Source: Streptomyces coeruleorubidus (GTDB taxonomy: Bacteria; Actinomycetota; Actinomycetes; Streptomycetales; Streptomycetaceae). From it: a stretch of 64,000 nucleotides of DNA. Shown here in pieces: positions 43,919-52,495 of the stretch; the first letter of the stretch is position 1; every line of letters begins with the position of its first letter. Both the position numbers and the translations under genes were made by a program. The notes under the pieces are model-generated. The model saw only the letters and a program-made list of their open reading frames with translations, was not told the origin of the DNA and made no database searches. The stretch is taken from positions 9,176,001 to 9,240,000 of the forward strand of contig NZ_CP118527.1 of assembly GCF_028885415.1 (NCBI RefSeq), in the 5' to 3' direction.

Positions 43919-43951
43919 ACGCGGGGCGTGGCAGCCGGACACGCCCCGCGT
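43919..43951. terminator. Bidirectional hairpin terminator
   Basis: ACGCGGGGCGTG pairs with CACGCCCCGCGT around a nine-base loop. It lies between the convergent galactanase and GAPDH genes, just past both stops. Confidence 0.85.
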
Positions 43952-43963
43952 CGTCCCCAGGGC

Positions 43964-45418
43964 TCAGACCGCCGGAGCCGGGTACGTCGGGTACTCCACC
44001 CCGGACACGTGCTGCACGACACGGATGACCTGGCAGGAGTAGCCGAACTCGTTGTCGTACCAGAGGTAGAGGATGGCGTTGTCGCCCTCGACCTTGGTGG
44101 CGCCGGCGTCGACGATCGAGGCGTGGCGCGAGCCGATGAAGTCGCTGGAGACCGCGTCGGGGGCGCTGATGAAGTCGATCTGGCGCTTCAGCGGCGAGGT
44201 CAGGGACACCTCGCGCAGGTAGTCGAGGACCTCCTGACGGGTGGTCTCCCGCGCGAGCTGCAGGTTGAGGATCGCGATGGACACGTCCGGCACCGGGACC
44301 CGGATGGAGCTGCCGGTGATCTTCGCCTTGAGGTCGGGCAGCGCCTTGGCGACGGCGGAGGCGGCACCCGTCTCGGTGATGACCATGTTGAGCGGCGCAC
44401 TGCGGCCCCGGCGCTCGGACTTGTGGTAGTTGTCCAGCAGGTTCTGGTCGTTGGTGAACGAGTGGACGGTCTCCACGTGGCCGCGCTGGACCCCGAACTC
44501 GTCGTCCATCGCCTTCAGCGGCGGCACTATGGCGTTAGTGGTGCAGGACGCGCAGGACAGGATCTGCTCGTCCGGCTTGATCGTGTCGTGGTTGACGCCG
44601 TGCACGATGTTCGGGACGTCGCCCTTGCCGGGCGCGGTCAGCACGACCTTGTCGATGCCCGGGCGCAGGTGCGTGGACAGGCCCTCGCGGTCGCGCCACT
44701 TGCCGGTGTTGTCGATGAGGATGGCGTCCTTGATGCCGTACGCCGTGTAGTCCACCTCGGACGGGTCGTTCGCGTAGATGACCTTGATCGCGTTGCCGTT
44801 GGCGACGATCGTGCTGTTCGCCTCGTCGACGGTGATCGTGCCCTGGAACTGGCCGTGGATGGAGTCGCGGCGCAGCAGCGAGGCGCGCTTGACGATATCC
44901 TCGGCGGCCCGCTCGCCTCCGCCCCGCACGACGATGGCCCGCAGCCGCAGACCGTTGCCCGAACCGGCCTTCTCGATCAGCAGCCGGGCCACGAGCCGGC
45001 CGATGCGGCCGAAGCCGTACAGGACGACGTCACGCCCCTCGCGGCGCTCGATCTTGTTGGCTCCGGTGGCACCGGCGACGGCCTCGGCGGTGAACTCGGC
45101 GACCGACAGACCGCGGTCGTCCTCGCGGTACGTCGCGGCGAGCATGCCGATGTCGATCTGGGACGGCCCGAGGTCCAGCTCGGCCAGGGTCTTCAGGAAC
45201 GGCAGCGTCTCGGTGACCGAGAGCTCCGCGCCGGCGATCTGCCGGGCGAACCGGTGGGTCTTCAGGATGCTGACCACCGACTTGTTCACCAGGGAGCGGC
45301 TGTGCAGCAGGACGGTCACGTCCCGCTCCCGGTGCAGCTTCCCGATGATCGGGATCATCGACTCCGCGATCTCCTCGCGGTTCTTCCAGTTGGTGAACGA
45401 GTCGTCGTTGACAGTCAC
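43964..45418 (-). CDS. gap: Glyceraldehyde-3-phosphate dehydrogenase, long form
   Basis: A 484-residue GAPDH of the long type found in actinobacteria, longer than the usual 330 residues by an N-terminal extension of about 125 residues (FTNWKNREEIAESMIPIIGK). NAD binding is at VVLYGFGRIGRLVARLLIEK. The catalytic Cys is in LSCASCTTNAIVPPLKAMDD (about 290). ASIVDAGATKVEGDNAILYL and WYDNEFGYSCQVIRVVQHV close the fold. It reversibly oxidises glyceraldehyde-3-phosphate, and the long form has been suggested to serve a separate metabolic direction. ATG 45418 lies after a region with TTTAACATATG on its strand, a possible promoter. It stands alone. Confidence 0.93.
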   Translation of the reverse strand: MTVNDDSFTNWKNREEIAESMIPIIGKLHRERDVTVLLHSRSLVNKSVVSILKTHRFARQIAGAELSVTETLPFLKTLAELDLGPSQIDIGMLAATYREDDRGLSVAEFTAEAVAGATGANKIERREGRDVVLYGFGRIGRLVARLLIEKAGSGNGLRLRAIVVRGGGERAAEDIVKRASLLRRDSIHGQFQGTITVDEANSTIVANGNAIKVIYANDPSEVDYTAYGIKDAILIDNTGKWRDREGLSTHLRPGIDKVVLTAPGKGDVPNIVHGVNHDTIKPDEQILSCASCTTNAIVPPLKAMDDEFGVQRGHVETVHSFTNDQNLLDNYHKSERRGRSAPLNMVITETGAASAVAKALPDLKAKITGSSIRVPVPDVSIAILNLQLARETTRQEVLDYLREVSLTSPLKRQIDFISAPDAVSSDFIGSRHASIVDAGATKVEGDNAILYLWYDNEFGYSCQVIRVVQHVSGVEYPTYPAPAV

Positions 45419-45611
45419 AGATCCATCTTTCGAGCTAGGCGGCGCTCATATGTTAAACCGTCGATTTCTGGATCATGAACGGGGTGCCCCTGGAGCGTTC
45501 TGCCGCCGCCGAACAGCCCAGCTCCAGGAGCCCCTCACAGCGTCGCCTGGGAGGATCGGAAGCAGAGCTCCACGCGACTCGGAACAGAGCCCCCACGCGA
45601 AAGGGACGCTC

Positions 45612-46499
45612 ATGGACTTCGACGCTGTGGCCGACGAGTTGTACGCCCTGCGGCCGGAGGAGTTCACCGCCGCCCGCTCCTCGGCCGTGGCCGCCGCCCG
45701 CACCGCCGGCGACCGGGAACTCGCCGAGCGGATCGGCGCGTTGCGCAAACCCAGCCTCGCCGCCTGGGCCAGCAACCTCCTGGTCCGCAGCCGGCCCGGC
45801 GATGTCGAGCCCCTGCTGCGTCTGGGCGAAGGCCTACGGCACGCCCACCGCGCCCTGGACCGCACACAACTGCGCGAACTGAGCCGGCAGCAGCACGCGC
45901 TCATCCGCGCCCTGTCCGCTCAGGTCCGGCAGCTCGCCGCCGAGGCCGGCCATCCGATCGGCGAAGGCGCGCAGCGCGAGGTCGAGACGACCCTGCACGC
46001 CGTCCTGGCCGACCCTGAGGCCGCCGAGGCATGGGCGAGCGGCCGGCTGACCAAGCCGCTCAGTGCCGCCGTCGGCTTCCCGGCCGTCGCGCAGAGCGCC
46101 GTCACGGAGAGCGCCGGGACGCAGCGCCGCCCATCCGCCGCGACGGTCCCCTCCCGCCCGTACCGCAAGGCCGACGAGCAACAGCGGCGGCGGCTGGCCC
46201 AGGCACGGCGGGAGGCCGAGGCCGCCGCCCGTGAGCTGCGGGCGCTGAGGGACGAGGCGGCGGCCGCCGGCCGGGCCGCGGAGGAGGCGACACGGCAGGT
46301 GGACCGCCTCCAGCGGCGCGTCGGCGAGCTCAGCGAAGAACTCGCCCGCACCAGGGAGGAGCACGAGCAGGCTCGCTTCGCCGAGCGGTCGGCCCGGGAA
46401 CGGGCGCGCACGACCGATCGCCGCGTCCGCGAAGCCGATCGCAAAGCCGCGACGGCCGCCGCCCAGGTCGAACGCCTGACCTCGTCGGACGATCGATAG
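45612..46499 (+). CDS. Unrecognised coiled-coil protein
   Basis: I do not recognise a catalytic family. The 295-residue chain begins MDFDAVADELYALRPEEFTA, then LRKPSLAAWASNLLVRSRPG, and residues 195-290 are a continuous heptad pattern (QQRRRLAQARREAEAAAREL, RALRDEAAAAGRAAEEATRQ, VDRLQRRVGELSEELARTRE) typical of a long coiled coil. The middle (TKPLSAAVGFPAVAQ) is a spacer. ATG 45612 is preceded by GAAAGGGACGCTC. The stop is unusual: it lies within the first of four 24-bp repeats, where the other three copies have TGG in place of this TAG, so the reading frame would otherwise run on. It may be a structural or cytoskeletal partner. Confidence 0.7.
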   Translation: MDFDAVADELYALRPEEFTAARSSAVAAARTAGDRELAERIGALRKPSLAAWASNLLVRSRPGDVEPLLRLGEGLRHAHRALDRTQLRELSRQQHALIRALSAQVRQLAAEAGHPIGEGAQREVETTLHAVLADPEAAEAWASGRLTKPLSAAVGFPAVAQSAVTESAGTQRRPSAATVPSRPYRKADEQQRRRLAQARREAEAAARELRALRDEAAAAGRAAEEATRQVDRLQRRVGELSEELARTREEHEQARFAERSARERARTTDRRVREADRKAATAAAQVERLTSSDDR

Positions 46500-46577
46500 G
46501 CGGGTTCGTCGGACGACCGATGGGCGAACTCGTCGGACGATCGATGGGCGGGTTCGTCGGACGACCGATGGGCGGGC
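46482..46577 (+). repeat. Four tandem 24-bp repeats spanning a stop codon
   Basis: Copies at 46482, 46506, 46530 and 46554 read TCGTCGGACGAYCGATGGGC plus four variable bases. They alternate GAT/GAC at one position. The first copy has TAG where the others have TGG and so holds the stop codon of the coiled-coil gene. In that frame the unit encodes SSDDRWAG-like octapeptides. Confidence 0.85.
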
Positions 46578-46602
46578 CGGTTCTCGTGGGGCGGGCGGGT
46601 TG

Positions 46603-48695
46603 TCAGTCGGGCACCTGGACCGCTCCGGACCGCACGCGGATGCGGTCCCCGGGCGCGGGCGACAGCGGGACGGGCGGCACGTTGGCCCGGGTGAGAGCGG
46701 GCGCGTGGCCGGGCTCGCCCCCGCGCGGCACGGTCCGTACGACCTGGCTGGGCGGCAGCGGACGGCCCTCGGTGAGCCGGGCCCACATCAGGTCGAGTGC
46801 CTGCTGGAAGTAGAAGCCGAGCGGGACGTAGCGGTTGTCGTAGCCGGGCGCGGTGCTGTCGCTGTGGTGGGCGTGCCTGATCTCCAGGTAGGACAGCGCG
46901 CTTGTGCCGTGCTCTGCGCGGGAGTTGAGCCCGAGGTAGGGCCGGGAAGCGTGGTTGACCGGGACCCGTGTGTCGTCGCGGCCGTGCACGATCAGGGCGG
47001 GTTTGCCGTGCAGGTCGCCGTCGCGCCGGGTCGCGTCGAGGCCCCGGCCCACCCGACGTGCCCACGCCCGTTCCTCAAGGGTCGCGGCCTCGCCGGGGAA
47101 CGCGAGCCGGTAGGCGCACAGCTCACCGTCGAGGTTGTAGTCGGGTGTGCCGTCCGGTCCGACGGACTGCCGGTCGGCGACCGGCCCGCCGAGCGAGTCG
47201 TCGTCGACGAGGGTGCCGGGGGAGGGGGCCCGCCCGCCGCTGGTGGCGTAGGCGGCGGCGAGCTGGGCCCGGGTGTAGGGCGCGGGGCGGCCGGAGGCGC
47301 CGGTCGCCGCCCAGCTGTAGCCGCACAGCGCGTCGGTGACCGAGGCGCGGGCGAGGCTCATCTCGTACGACACGGGCGTCTGCGGGTCGTAGTGCGAGGC
47401 CTGCAAGTACGCGGACCGCGCCTGGAACCCGGCCCGGACCAGCGCCTGCTGCGCCAGAGTCGGCAGCCCGCGCACTCCGGCGCGCTCGGCGTCACGCCGC
47501 AGGATCAGCCGGGGGTCGTCGCCCACCAGGTCAGAGCAGCGCCGCCGTGCCGTTCGCGGATCGAAGGACGAGTAGCCCGGCGCCGAGGGCTCGGTGAGCA
47601 CCGCGCACGGCTGGAGGAGCGAGGCCAGCGACGCGTACCGGACGAGCGGCAGCCCGGCGTTCGGCACCCGCTGCCCGCCCTGCTCGACGGTGACGCCGCG
47701 CAGCGGGGCGAGGTTCAGCTGCGGCTCCGAAGCCACGACCGCGTCGATCAGGCCGTGCCGGTCCTCCTCGCCGGCGGCGACGGCGGCCCACCGCCGTTGG
47801 AGACGCCCGCCGCCATCACCGTCGTGGTCGCGGGCGTGTACCCGGCGGCGGGTGCGCCCTCCCGCCAGTCGCGGTTGAGCAGGGCGAGGGCGAGTTCCAC
47901 CGAGCGCAGTACGTCGCGTCCCCAGCCGGCTTGGGGGTTCTGCCGGGAGTGCGCCTGCCTGAAGGCGACCCGGTAGGGCCGGCGCGCGTCGTACCGGCGG
48001 CGTGCGCTGTCGTCGAGCCCGCTGTCGAAGGCCGCCCGGGAACGGGTCCGCGTGCGGAGGCCGGTCGTGCCGTCGGTGGCCATGACGGTGTCGGAGTGCA
48101 GGTCGTGGAAGGCCGGGCCCATGCCCTTGTCGGTGAGGGCGACCGCGAAGCGGTGGTGCAGTCCCCAGGCTCCCGCGCCGCCGACGCCGTTGTACACGTT
48201 CGCCAGACCGGTCGCCGACGCGGCCACGACACAGGGCCGTGCGCGGTCGAAATCCGCGGGAACCTGGACGACGAAACCGACGCTCCGCGCGCCCGTGGCG
48301 ACGGTGGCGGTGTACTCCGTGCCCGCGACCTTCCCGGCACCGGGAACCGGTCTGCCGTCGGTGCCGATGTTCGGCCCGTACAGCCGTCCCAGCCCGCCCG
48401 CGTCGCTCCCGGAGAGCCCCGCCGCGGCCCACACGGCCCACCGCCGCAGCTCGGCCGGCGTGCGACGGGCGGGGTCGGCCACGGCCGGGGGAGTGGCACG
48501 GCGCAGCCCCGGGAAACCGAGCCCGGCGGTGAGCAGGTCGTCGTCGCGGCCGTCGTACGTGCGCGAGGTGACGGAACCGACGAAGGACGGCAGACCGCTG
48601 CCCCGGTCCGCACGGGCGGTGGACCCGGGCAGGGCGGAGGTCGCGAGCGACACGGCGAGCAGCAGCGGGACGAACCGCGGGGGGCGGGCGGGCAT
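46603..48695 (-). pseudogene. Secreted 3-hydroxybutyrate-oligomer-hydrolase-like esterase, frameshifted at the active site
   Basis: A family related to D-(-)-3-hydroxybutyrate oligomer hydrolases (about 700 residues). The N-terminal part from ATG 48695 (after GGAGGATCGGC) has a signal peptide (VPLLLAVSLATSALPG), SFVGSVTSRTYDGRDDDLLT, and reaches VMAAGVSNGGG, the nucleophile serine. It then runs into GPPSPPARRTGTA and a stop. In the next frame the sense continues AAVAAGEEDRHGLIDAVVAS, APLRGVTVEQGGQRVPN, KPALIVHGRDDTRVPVNHAS and SYLEIRHAHH to the end at 46603. One G is missing in the run around 47,790. With it restored the length is normal (about 697). It is downstream of CitMHS on the same strand with a 12-base gap. 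Confidence 0.75.
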
Positions 48696-48707
48696 GCCGA
48701 TCCTCCG

Positions 48708-50045
48708 TCACAGGGAGAGGGCGCCGGTCAGGACGGCACCGGCGGTCATCACGAGCGTGGTGGCGAAGGCCCAGCGGAAGATGAAGCGCTGGTGCTCGCC
48801 GAGCTGGACGCCGCTCATGCCGACCAGGATGAACGTGGCGGCGGTGAGCGGGCTGAGCGGGAAACCCGTCGTCATCTGGCCGAGGACGGCGGCCCGGGCG
48901 ACCTCGGCCGGGTCGGTGCCGAAGCCGTGGGCCGTCTGGGCGAGGACGGGCAGGACACCGAAGTAGTAGGCGTCCGGGGTGAAGACCAGACTCAGCGGCA
49001 TGCCCGTGACGGCCACGAGGACCGGCAGATGGCCGCCGAGGGAGTCCGGTATCACGGACACGAGCGCCCCGGCCATGTCGTCGATCATCCCGGTCCCGGT
49101 GAGGACCCCGGTGAACACACCGGCCGCGAAGATCATCGTGGTCACGAGGACGACGTTCTTCGCGTGCCGGTCGAGCAGCGCCTGCTGCTGTTCCCACGTG
49201 GGGTGGTTGACCAGGAGGGCCACCGCGAACCCGAGGACGAACAGCACCGGCAGCGGCATGACCTCCAGGATCAGAGCCACGAGGAGCACGACGGTCAGCA
49301 GCAGGTTGAAGACCGTCAGCCAGAGCGGCACGGACGCCGCGACCCGGACGGCACCCGGCCCGTCACCGGGCGCCGGGGCCGTTGCGGGAACCGGCTCGCC
49401 GGCGGCGGCTTCCTCACCCGGCCCGGTGAGCGCGCCCAGACGCCGCCGCTCCCTGCGGCCGATCAGCCAGGACGCCACCAGAACCCACGCGATCCCGAGC
49501 CCCATCGCGGGCAGCACGGGCGTGAAGACGTCCGAACTCTCCAGCTTCAGCGCCGCCATGGCACGCACCGTCGGCCCGCCCCAGGGAATCATGTTCATCA
49601 CGCCCGCCCCCAGGCAGACGACCCCGGACAGCACCAGCGGACTCATGCCCAGCTTGCGGTAGACGGGCAGCAGCGCGGAGACGGTGATGAGGAACGTGGA
49701 GGCCCCGTCGCCGTCCAGGGCCACGCACAGGGTGAGGACGGCGGTGGCGACCGTGACGCGCAGTGGATCGCCCTTGGCCAGCCGCAGCAGACCGCGGATC
49801 AGCGGATCGAACAGACCCGCGTCCACCATGAGGCTGAAGTACAGAACGGCGAAGGCGATCATGATGCCGGTCGGCGCCACCTTCGACAGCCCGTCGAGCA
49901 CCATCCCGCCCAGCTCGCCCGCGAACCCGCCCGCCAGTGCCGCGAGCACCGGAAGCACCACCAGCGCGACCAGCACCGAGACGCGTCTGGTCATGGTGAG
50001 CAACAGGAACAGGGCGATCGTGGCGAAGCCCAGGGCTGCCGGCAT
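48708..50045 (-). CDS. CitMHS-family metal-citrate/proton symporter
   Basis: A 445-residue membrane transporter of the CitMHS group, which imports metal-citrate complexes or related tricarboxylates with protons. About twelve helices are visible (ALGFATIALFLLLTMTRRVS, GLSKVAPTGIMIAFAVLYFS, LCVALDGDGASTFLITVSAL). LDGDGASTFL and NMIPWGGPTVRAMAAL are the family's conserved loops. A hydrophilic loop of about 60 residues in the middle (RRRLGALTGPGEEAAAGEP) separates the two halves, and FTPDAYYFGVLPVLAQTAHG is near the end. It is divergent from the LysR gene and lies 12 bases ahead of the esterase-like gene, so both are probably one operon. The element at 50177-50192 is in its promoter. Confidence 0.9.
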   Translation of the reverse strand: MPAALGFATIALFLLLTMTRRVSVLVALVVLPVLAALAGGFAGELGGMVLDGLSKVAPTGIMIAFAVLYFSLMVDAGLFDPLIRGLLRLAKGDPLRVTVATAVLTLCVALDGDGASTFLITVSALLPVYRKLGMSPLVLSGVVCLGAGVMNMIPWGGPTVRAMAALKLESSDVFTPVLPAMGLGIAWVLVASWLIGRRERRRLGALTGPGEEAAAGEPVPATAPAPGDGPGAVRVAASVPLWLTVFNLLLTVVLLVALILEVMPLPVLFVLGFAVALLVNHPTWEQQQALLDRHAKNVVLVTTMIFAAGVFTGVLTGTGMIDDMAGALVSVIPDSLGGHLPVLVAVTGMPLSLVFTPDAYYFGVLPVLAQTAHGFGTDPAEVARAAVLGQMTTGFPLSPLTAATFILVGMSGVQLGEHQRFIFRWAFATTLVMTAGAVLTGALSL

Positions 50046-50176
50046 GGTGGCGCTCGCTTTCTCGGGTCGCTCTCCCCGGCGCGTCGGGGAGAGCGGGGCG
50101 TAGCGGGGCGTACGGGGATAGCCGAGAGTGTCCGAGCGCCGGATGATCCATGTCCAGCATCAAACCGGCATCTGTC

Positions 50177-50192
50177 CATGCGATCCACGCAT
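50177..50192. promoter_or_regulatory. LysR-type operator candidate, CitMHS side
   Basis: CATGCGATCCACGCAT has a perfect five-base inverted pair (ATGCG/CGCAT) and fits the T-N11-A motif of LysR regulators. It lies between the divergent CitMHS and LysR genes, 33 bases before the LysR start. A matching element lies at 51172-51187. Confidence 0.55.
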
Positions 50193-50225
50193 CAATCGGC
50201 TCGCTCTGACGTACGCTTCCCGGCC

Positions 50226-51149
50226 ATGGATGCCACCCTGCGTCAACTGACGGCGTACGCGGCCGTCGCCCGGGCGACGAGTTTCACCGCGGCGGCCGCC
50301 CAGTTGGGCGTCTCGCAGTCCTCCCTCAGCCGGGCGGTCGCCGAACTGGAGCGGCAGGTCGGCGCCCAACTGCTCGAACGCGACACGCGCAACGTGCAGT
50401 TGACCGCCGCCGGCAGGGAAGCGCTGCGGATCGCCGAACAGATACTCGGCGCCCACCGGGCCGGGATGAAGGAACTGGACCGCTTCCTGCTCGGCGAGTC
50501 CGGCACGGTCGCCGTCGCGACCCTGCCCTCCGTCGCCGCGGTGCTGCTTCCGCAGGTCATCTCCGGCTTCCGCGGGGACCGGCCGCGCGTGGCCGTACGC
50601 CTGCTGGACGGCCTCGAACGGGCCGTGCTGAACCGGGTTCTGTCCGGCGACGCGGACTTCGCGATCACGACGGTCGGTGTGCCGCCCGAGCGGCTGGAGC
50701 ACCGGCCGCTGGTGCGCGACCGTTTCGTCGCGGTCCTGCGCGAGGACCATCCGCTCGCCGCCCGCGACGAAATCGGCTGGGCGGACCTGGCCCGTGAGCC
50801 GTTCCTCGCCGTCGGACGCGACTCGAGCGTGCGGCGGCTGACGGACGCCGCGTTCGGCCAGGTCGACGCGCAGGCCGTGCCGGCGGCTGAGGCCGGCAGT
50901 GTCGCCACGGTGGGCGGACTGGTCGCCGCCGGCCTCGGCGTGAGCGCCTTGCCCGCTCTGGTGCTGCCCCTGCTGGGCACCGGGCCCTTCGTGTTCCGGC
51001 CGCTCGTCGACCCCGTGGTCGACCGGCGCCTCGACATCGCCCTGCGCGCACGCCGCAGCCTCCCGCGCGTCACCGAGCACTTTCTGGAGACGCTCGAGGA
51101 CTTCCGCGCCCAGGGCAGGGACCTGCCGCCGGGAGTCTCCTGGGCCTGA
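50226..51149 (+). CDS. LysR-family transcriptional regulator
   Basis: A 307-residue LysR-type regulator. The winged helix-turn-helix is MDATLRQLTAYAAVARATSF, AAAQLGVSQSSLSRAVAELE and LLERDTRNVQLTAAGREALR. The effector-binding domain covers about residues 90-295 (TVAVATLPSVAAVLLPQVIS, DADFAITTVGVPPERLEHRP, VGGLVAAGLGVSALPALVLP). It is divergent from the CitMHS operon and followed by the CoA-transferase/lyase pair. The operator candidates on both sides suggest it controls all of them in response to the transported acid or its CoA ester. ATG 50226. Confidence 0.92.
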   Translation: MDATLRQLTAYAAVARATSFTAAAAQLGVSQSSLSRAVAELERQVGAQLLERDTRNVQLTAAGREALRIAEQILGAHRAGMKELDRFLLGESGTVAVATLPSVAAVLLPQVISGFRGDRPRVAVRLLDGLERAVLNRVLSGDADFAITTVGVPPERLEHRPLVRDRFVAVLREDHPLAARDEIGWADLAREPFLAVGRDSSVRRLTDAAFGQVDAQAVPAAEAGSVATVGGLVAAGLGVSALPALVLPLLGTGPFVFRPLVDPVVDRRLDIALRARRSLPRVTEHFLETLEDFRAQGRDLPPGVSWA

Positions 51150-51171
51150 ACCGTCGTCGAGAACCCCCATT

Positions 51172-51187
51172 CATGCACTGGGCGCAT
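51172..51187. promoter_or_regulatory. LysR-type operator candidate, CaiB-CitE side
   Basis: CATGCACTGGGCGCAT shares CATGC-N6-CGCAT with the element at 50177-50192 and again fits T-N11-A. It lies about 100 bases ahead of the CoA-transferase start and is followed by GGATTGATGG, similar to the flank ATTGATG of the other copy on the opposite strand. Confidence 0.5.
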
Positions 51188-51274
51188 GGATTGATGGTGT
51201 TCTTTTGCTGGACAGGCATTTCTGCGCCTCGGCAGTCTGAAGAACCGGACCAGCTGAGCCGAGGGGACGCATCC

Positions 51275-52495
51275 GTGCGGGACAAGGACATGCCGAACGC
51301 CACCGGGCAGGGGCAGTTGTGCGGGCTGAAAGTGGTCGAGTTCGCTCATGTGGTGGCCGGCCCGCTCGCGGGTTCGATGCTCGCCGACCAGGGCGCGGAC
51401 GTGGTCCACGTCGAACCCCCGGGCGCCGGTGACGCCGCCCGCGCGATGGGGCCCCGGCGCAACGGTGTTCCCCTGTGGTTCAAGGTGGCCGCCCGCAACA
51501 AGCGCTCCGTCACGCTCGACCTGCATCACGAGGCGGGCCGTGCGGTCGCCCACCGCCTCGTCGCCTGGGCGGACGTCGTCATCGTCACCCTGCGCGCCGG
51601 GCGCCTGCGCCGCTGGGGCCTCGACTGGGAGTCCGTGCACCGGATCAATCCCAAGGCCGTCCTGCTCCAGATCTCCGGCTTCGGTGCCACCTCCAGCCAG
51701 GCCGACGCCCCCGGCTTCGGCAAGATGGGCGAGGCCCGCAGCGGCGTCGTCCACCTGACCGGTTCCCCCGACGGGCCGCCCGTCCACACCGGCTTCTCCC
51801 ACGGTGACGCCGTGACCGGCCTGATGGGCGCCTACGCCGTCCTCGCCGCCCTCCACCGGCGCGACCACGACCCGGGCTTCGACGGCGAGTGGATCGACCT
51901 CGCCCTGTTCGAGCCCCTGTTCCGGCTCGTGGAGTGGCAGGTCATCGTCCACGACCAGCTGGGAACCGTGCCGCAGCGCTCCGGCAACCAACTGGCGGTC
52001 GCGCCCGCCGCCGTGATCAACACCTACCGCTCCCGCGACGAGCAGTGGATCACGGTGACCTCCGCGACCCTGCGCTCGGTGCGCAACGTGGCCCGGCTGC
52101 TGGGCCTGCCGGAGGAGGAGTTCGCCACGTCCGAGCAACAGCACGCCCGGCGCGGGGAGTTGGACGACGGCCTGCGGGCGTGGGTGGCCGACCGCACCGC
52201 CGCCGAGTGCCTGGAGGCCTTCGCCCGCGCCGAGGTGGTGGCCTCCCGGGTGTTCGACGCGGCCGACATCGCCGCCGACCCGGTCTACGCCGAGCGCGGC
52301 GACATCGTCACCGTGGACGACCCCGACCTGGGCGACGTCCGCATGCAGGCGGTCATCCCGCACTTCCGGCAACGCCCCGGCCGCATCTGGCGCACGGGCC
52401 CCGCGCTGGGGCAGGACAACGACCTCGTGTACCGGAACTGGCTCGGGCTGAGCGATCAGGAACTGGCCGAGTTGGAGAAGAACGATGTCGTCTGA
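51275..52495 (+). CDS. CaiB/BaiF-type CoA-transferase (class III)
   Basis: A 406-residue family III CoA-transferase that moves CoA between carboxylic acids, in the cytosol. LCGLKVVEFAHVVAGPLAGS begins the fold, ADVVHVEPPGAGDAARAMGP follows, then NKRSVTLDLHHEAGRAVAHR and GLDWESVHRINPKAVLLQIS. The catalytic Asp usually found in GYDxxxQA is replaced here by GFGKMGEARSG, a form seen in a subgroup with SPDGPPVHTGFSHGDAVTGL that clusters with CitE-like lyases. GTG 51275 after GAGGGGACGCATCC is preferred over ATG 51290. Its stop overlaps the start of the lyase gene by 11 bases, so both act together. Confidence 0.85.
   Translation: MRDKDMPNATGQGQLCGLKVVEFAHVVAGPLAGSMLADQGADVVHVEPPGAGDAARAMGPRRNGVPLWFKVAARNKRSVTLDLHHEAGRAVAHRLVAWADVVIVTLRAGRLRRWGLDWESVHRINPKAVLLQISGFGATSSQADAPGFGKMGEARSGVVHLTGSPDGPPVHTGFSHGDAVTGLMGAYAVLAALHRRDHDPGFDGEWIDLALFEPLFRLVEWQVIVHDQLGTVPQRSGNQLAVAPAAVINTYRSRDEQWITVTSATLRSVRNVARLLGLPEEEFATSEQQHARRGELDDGLRAWVADRTAAECLEAFARAEVVASRVFDAADIAADPVYAERGDIVTVDDPDLGDVRMQAVIPHFRQRPGRIWRTGPALGQDNDLVYRNWLGLSDQELAELEKNDVV

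Noticed and set aside
46482..46577. Possible CRISPR-like repeats
   Set aside because: The 24-bp units are directly adjacent with no spacers and no cas genes are present, so this is a tandem repeat.
47931..51149. Plus-strand frame of about 1070 codons covering the transporter and LysR genes
   Set aside because: Only the last 307 codons encode a recognisable LysR protein. The part before is antisense to the esterase-like and CitMHS genes.
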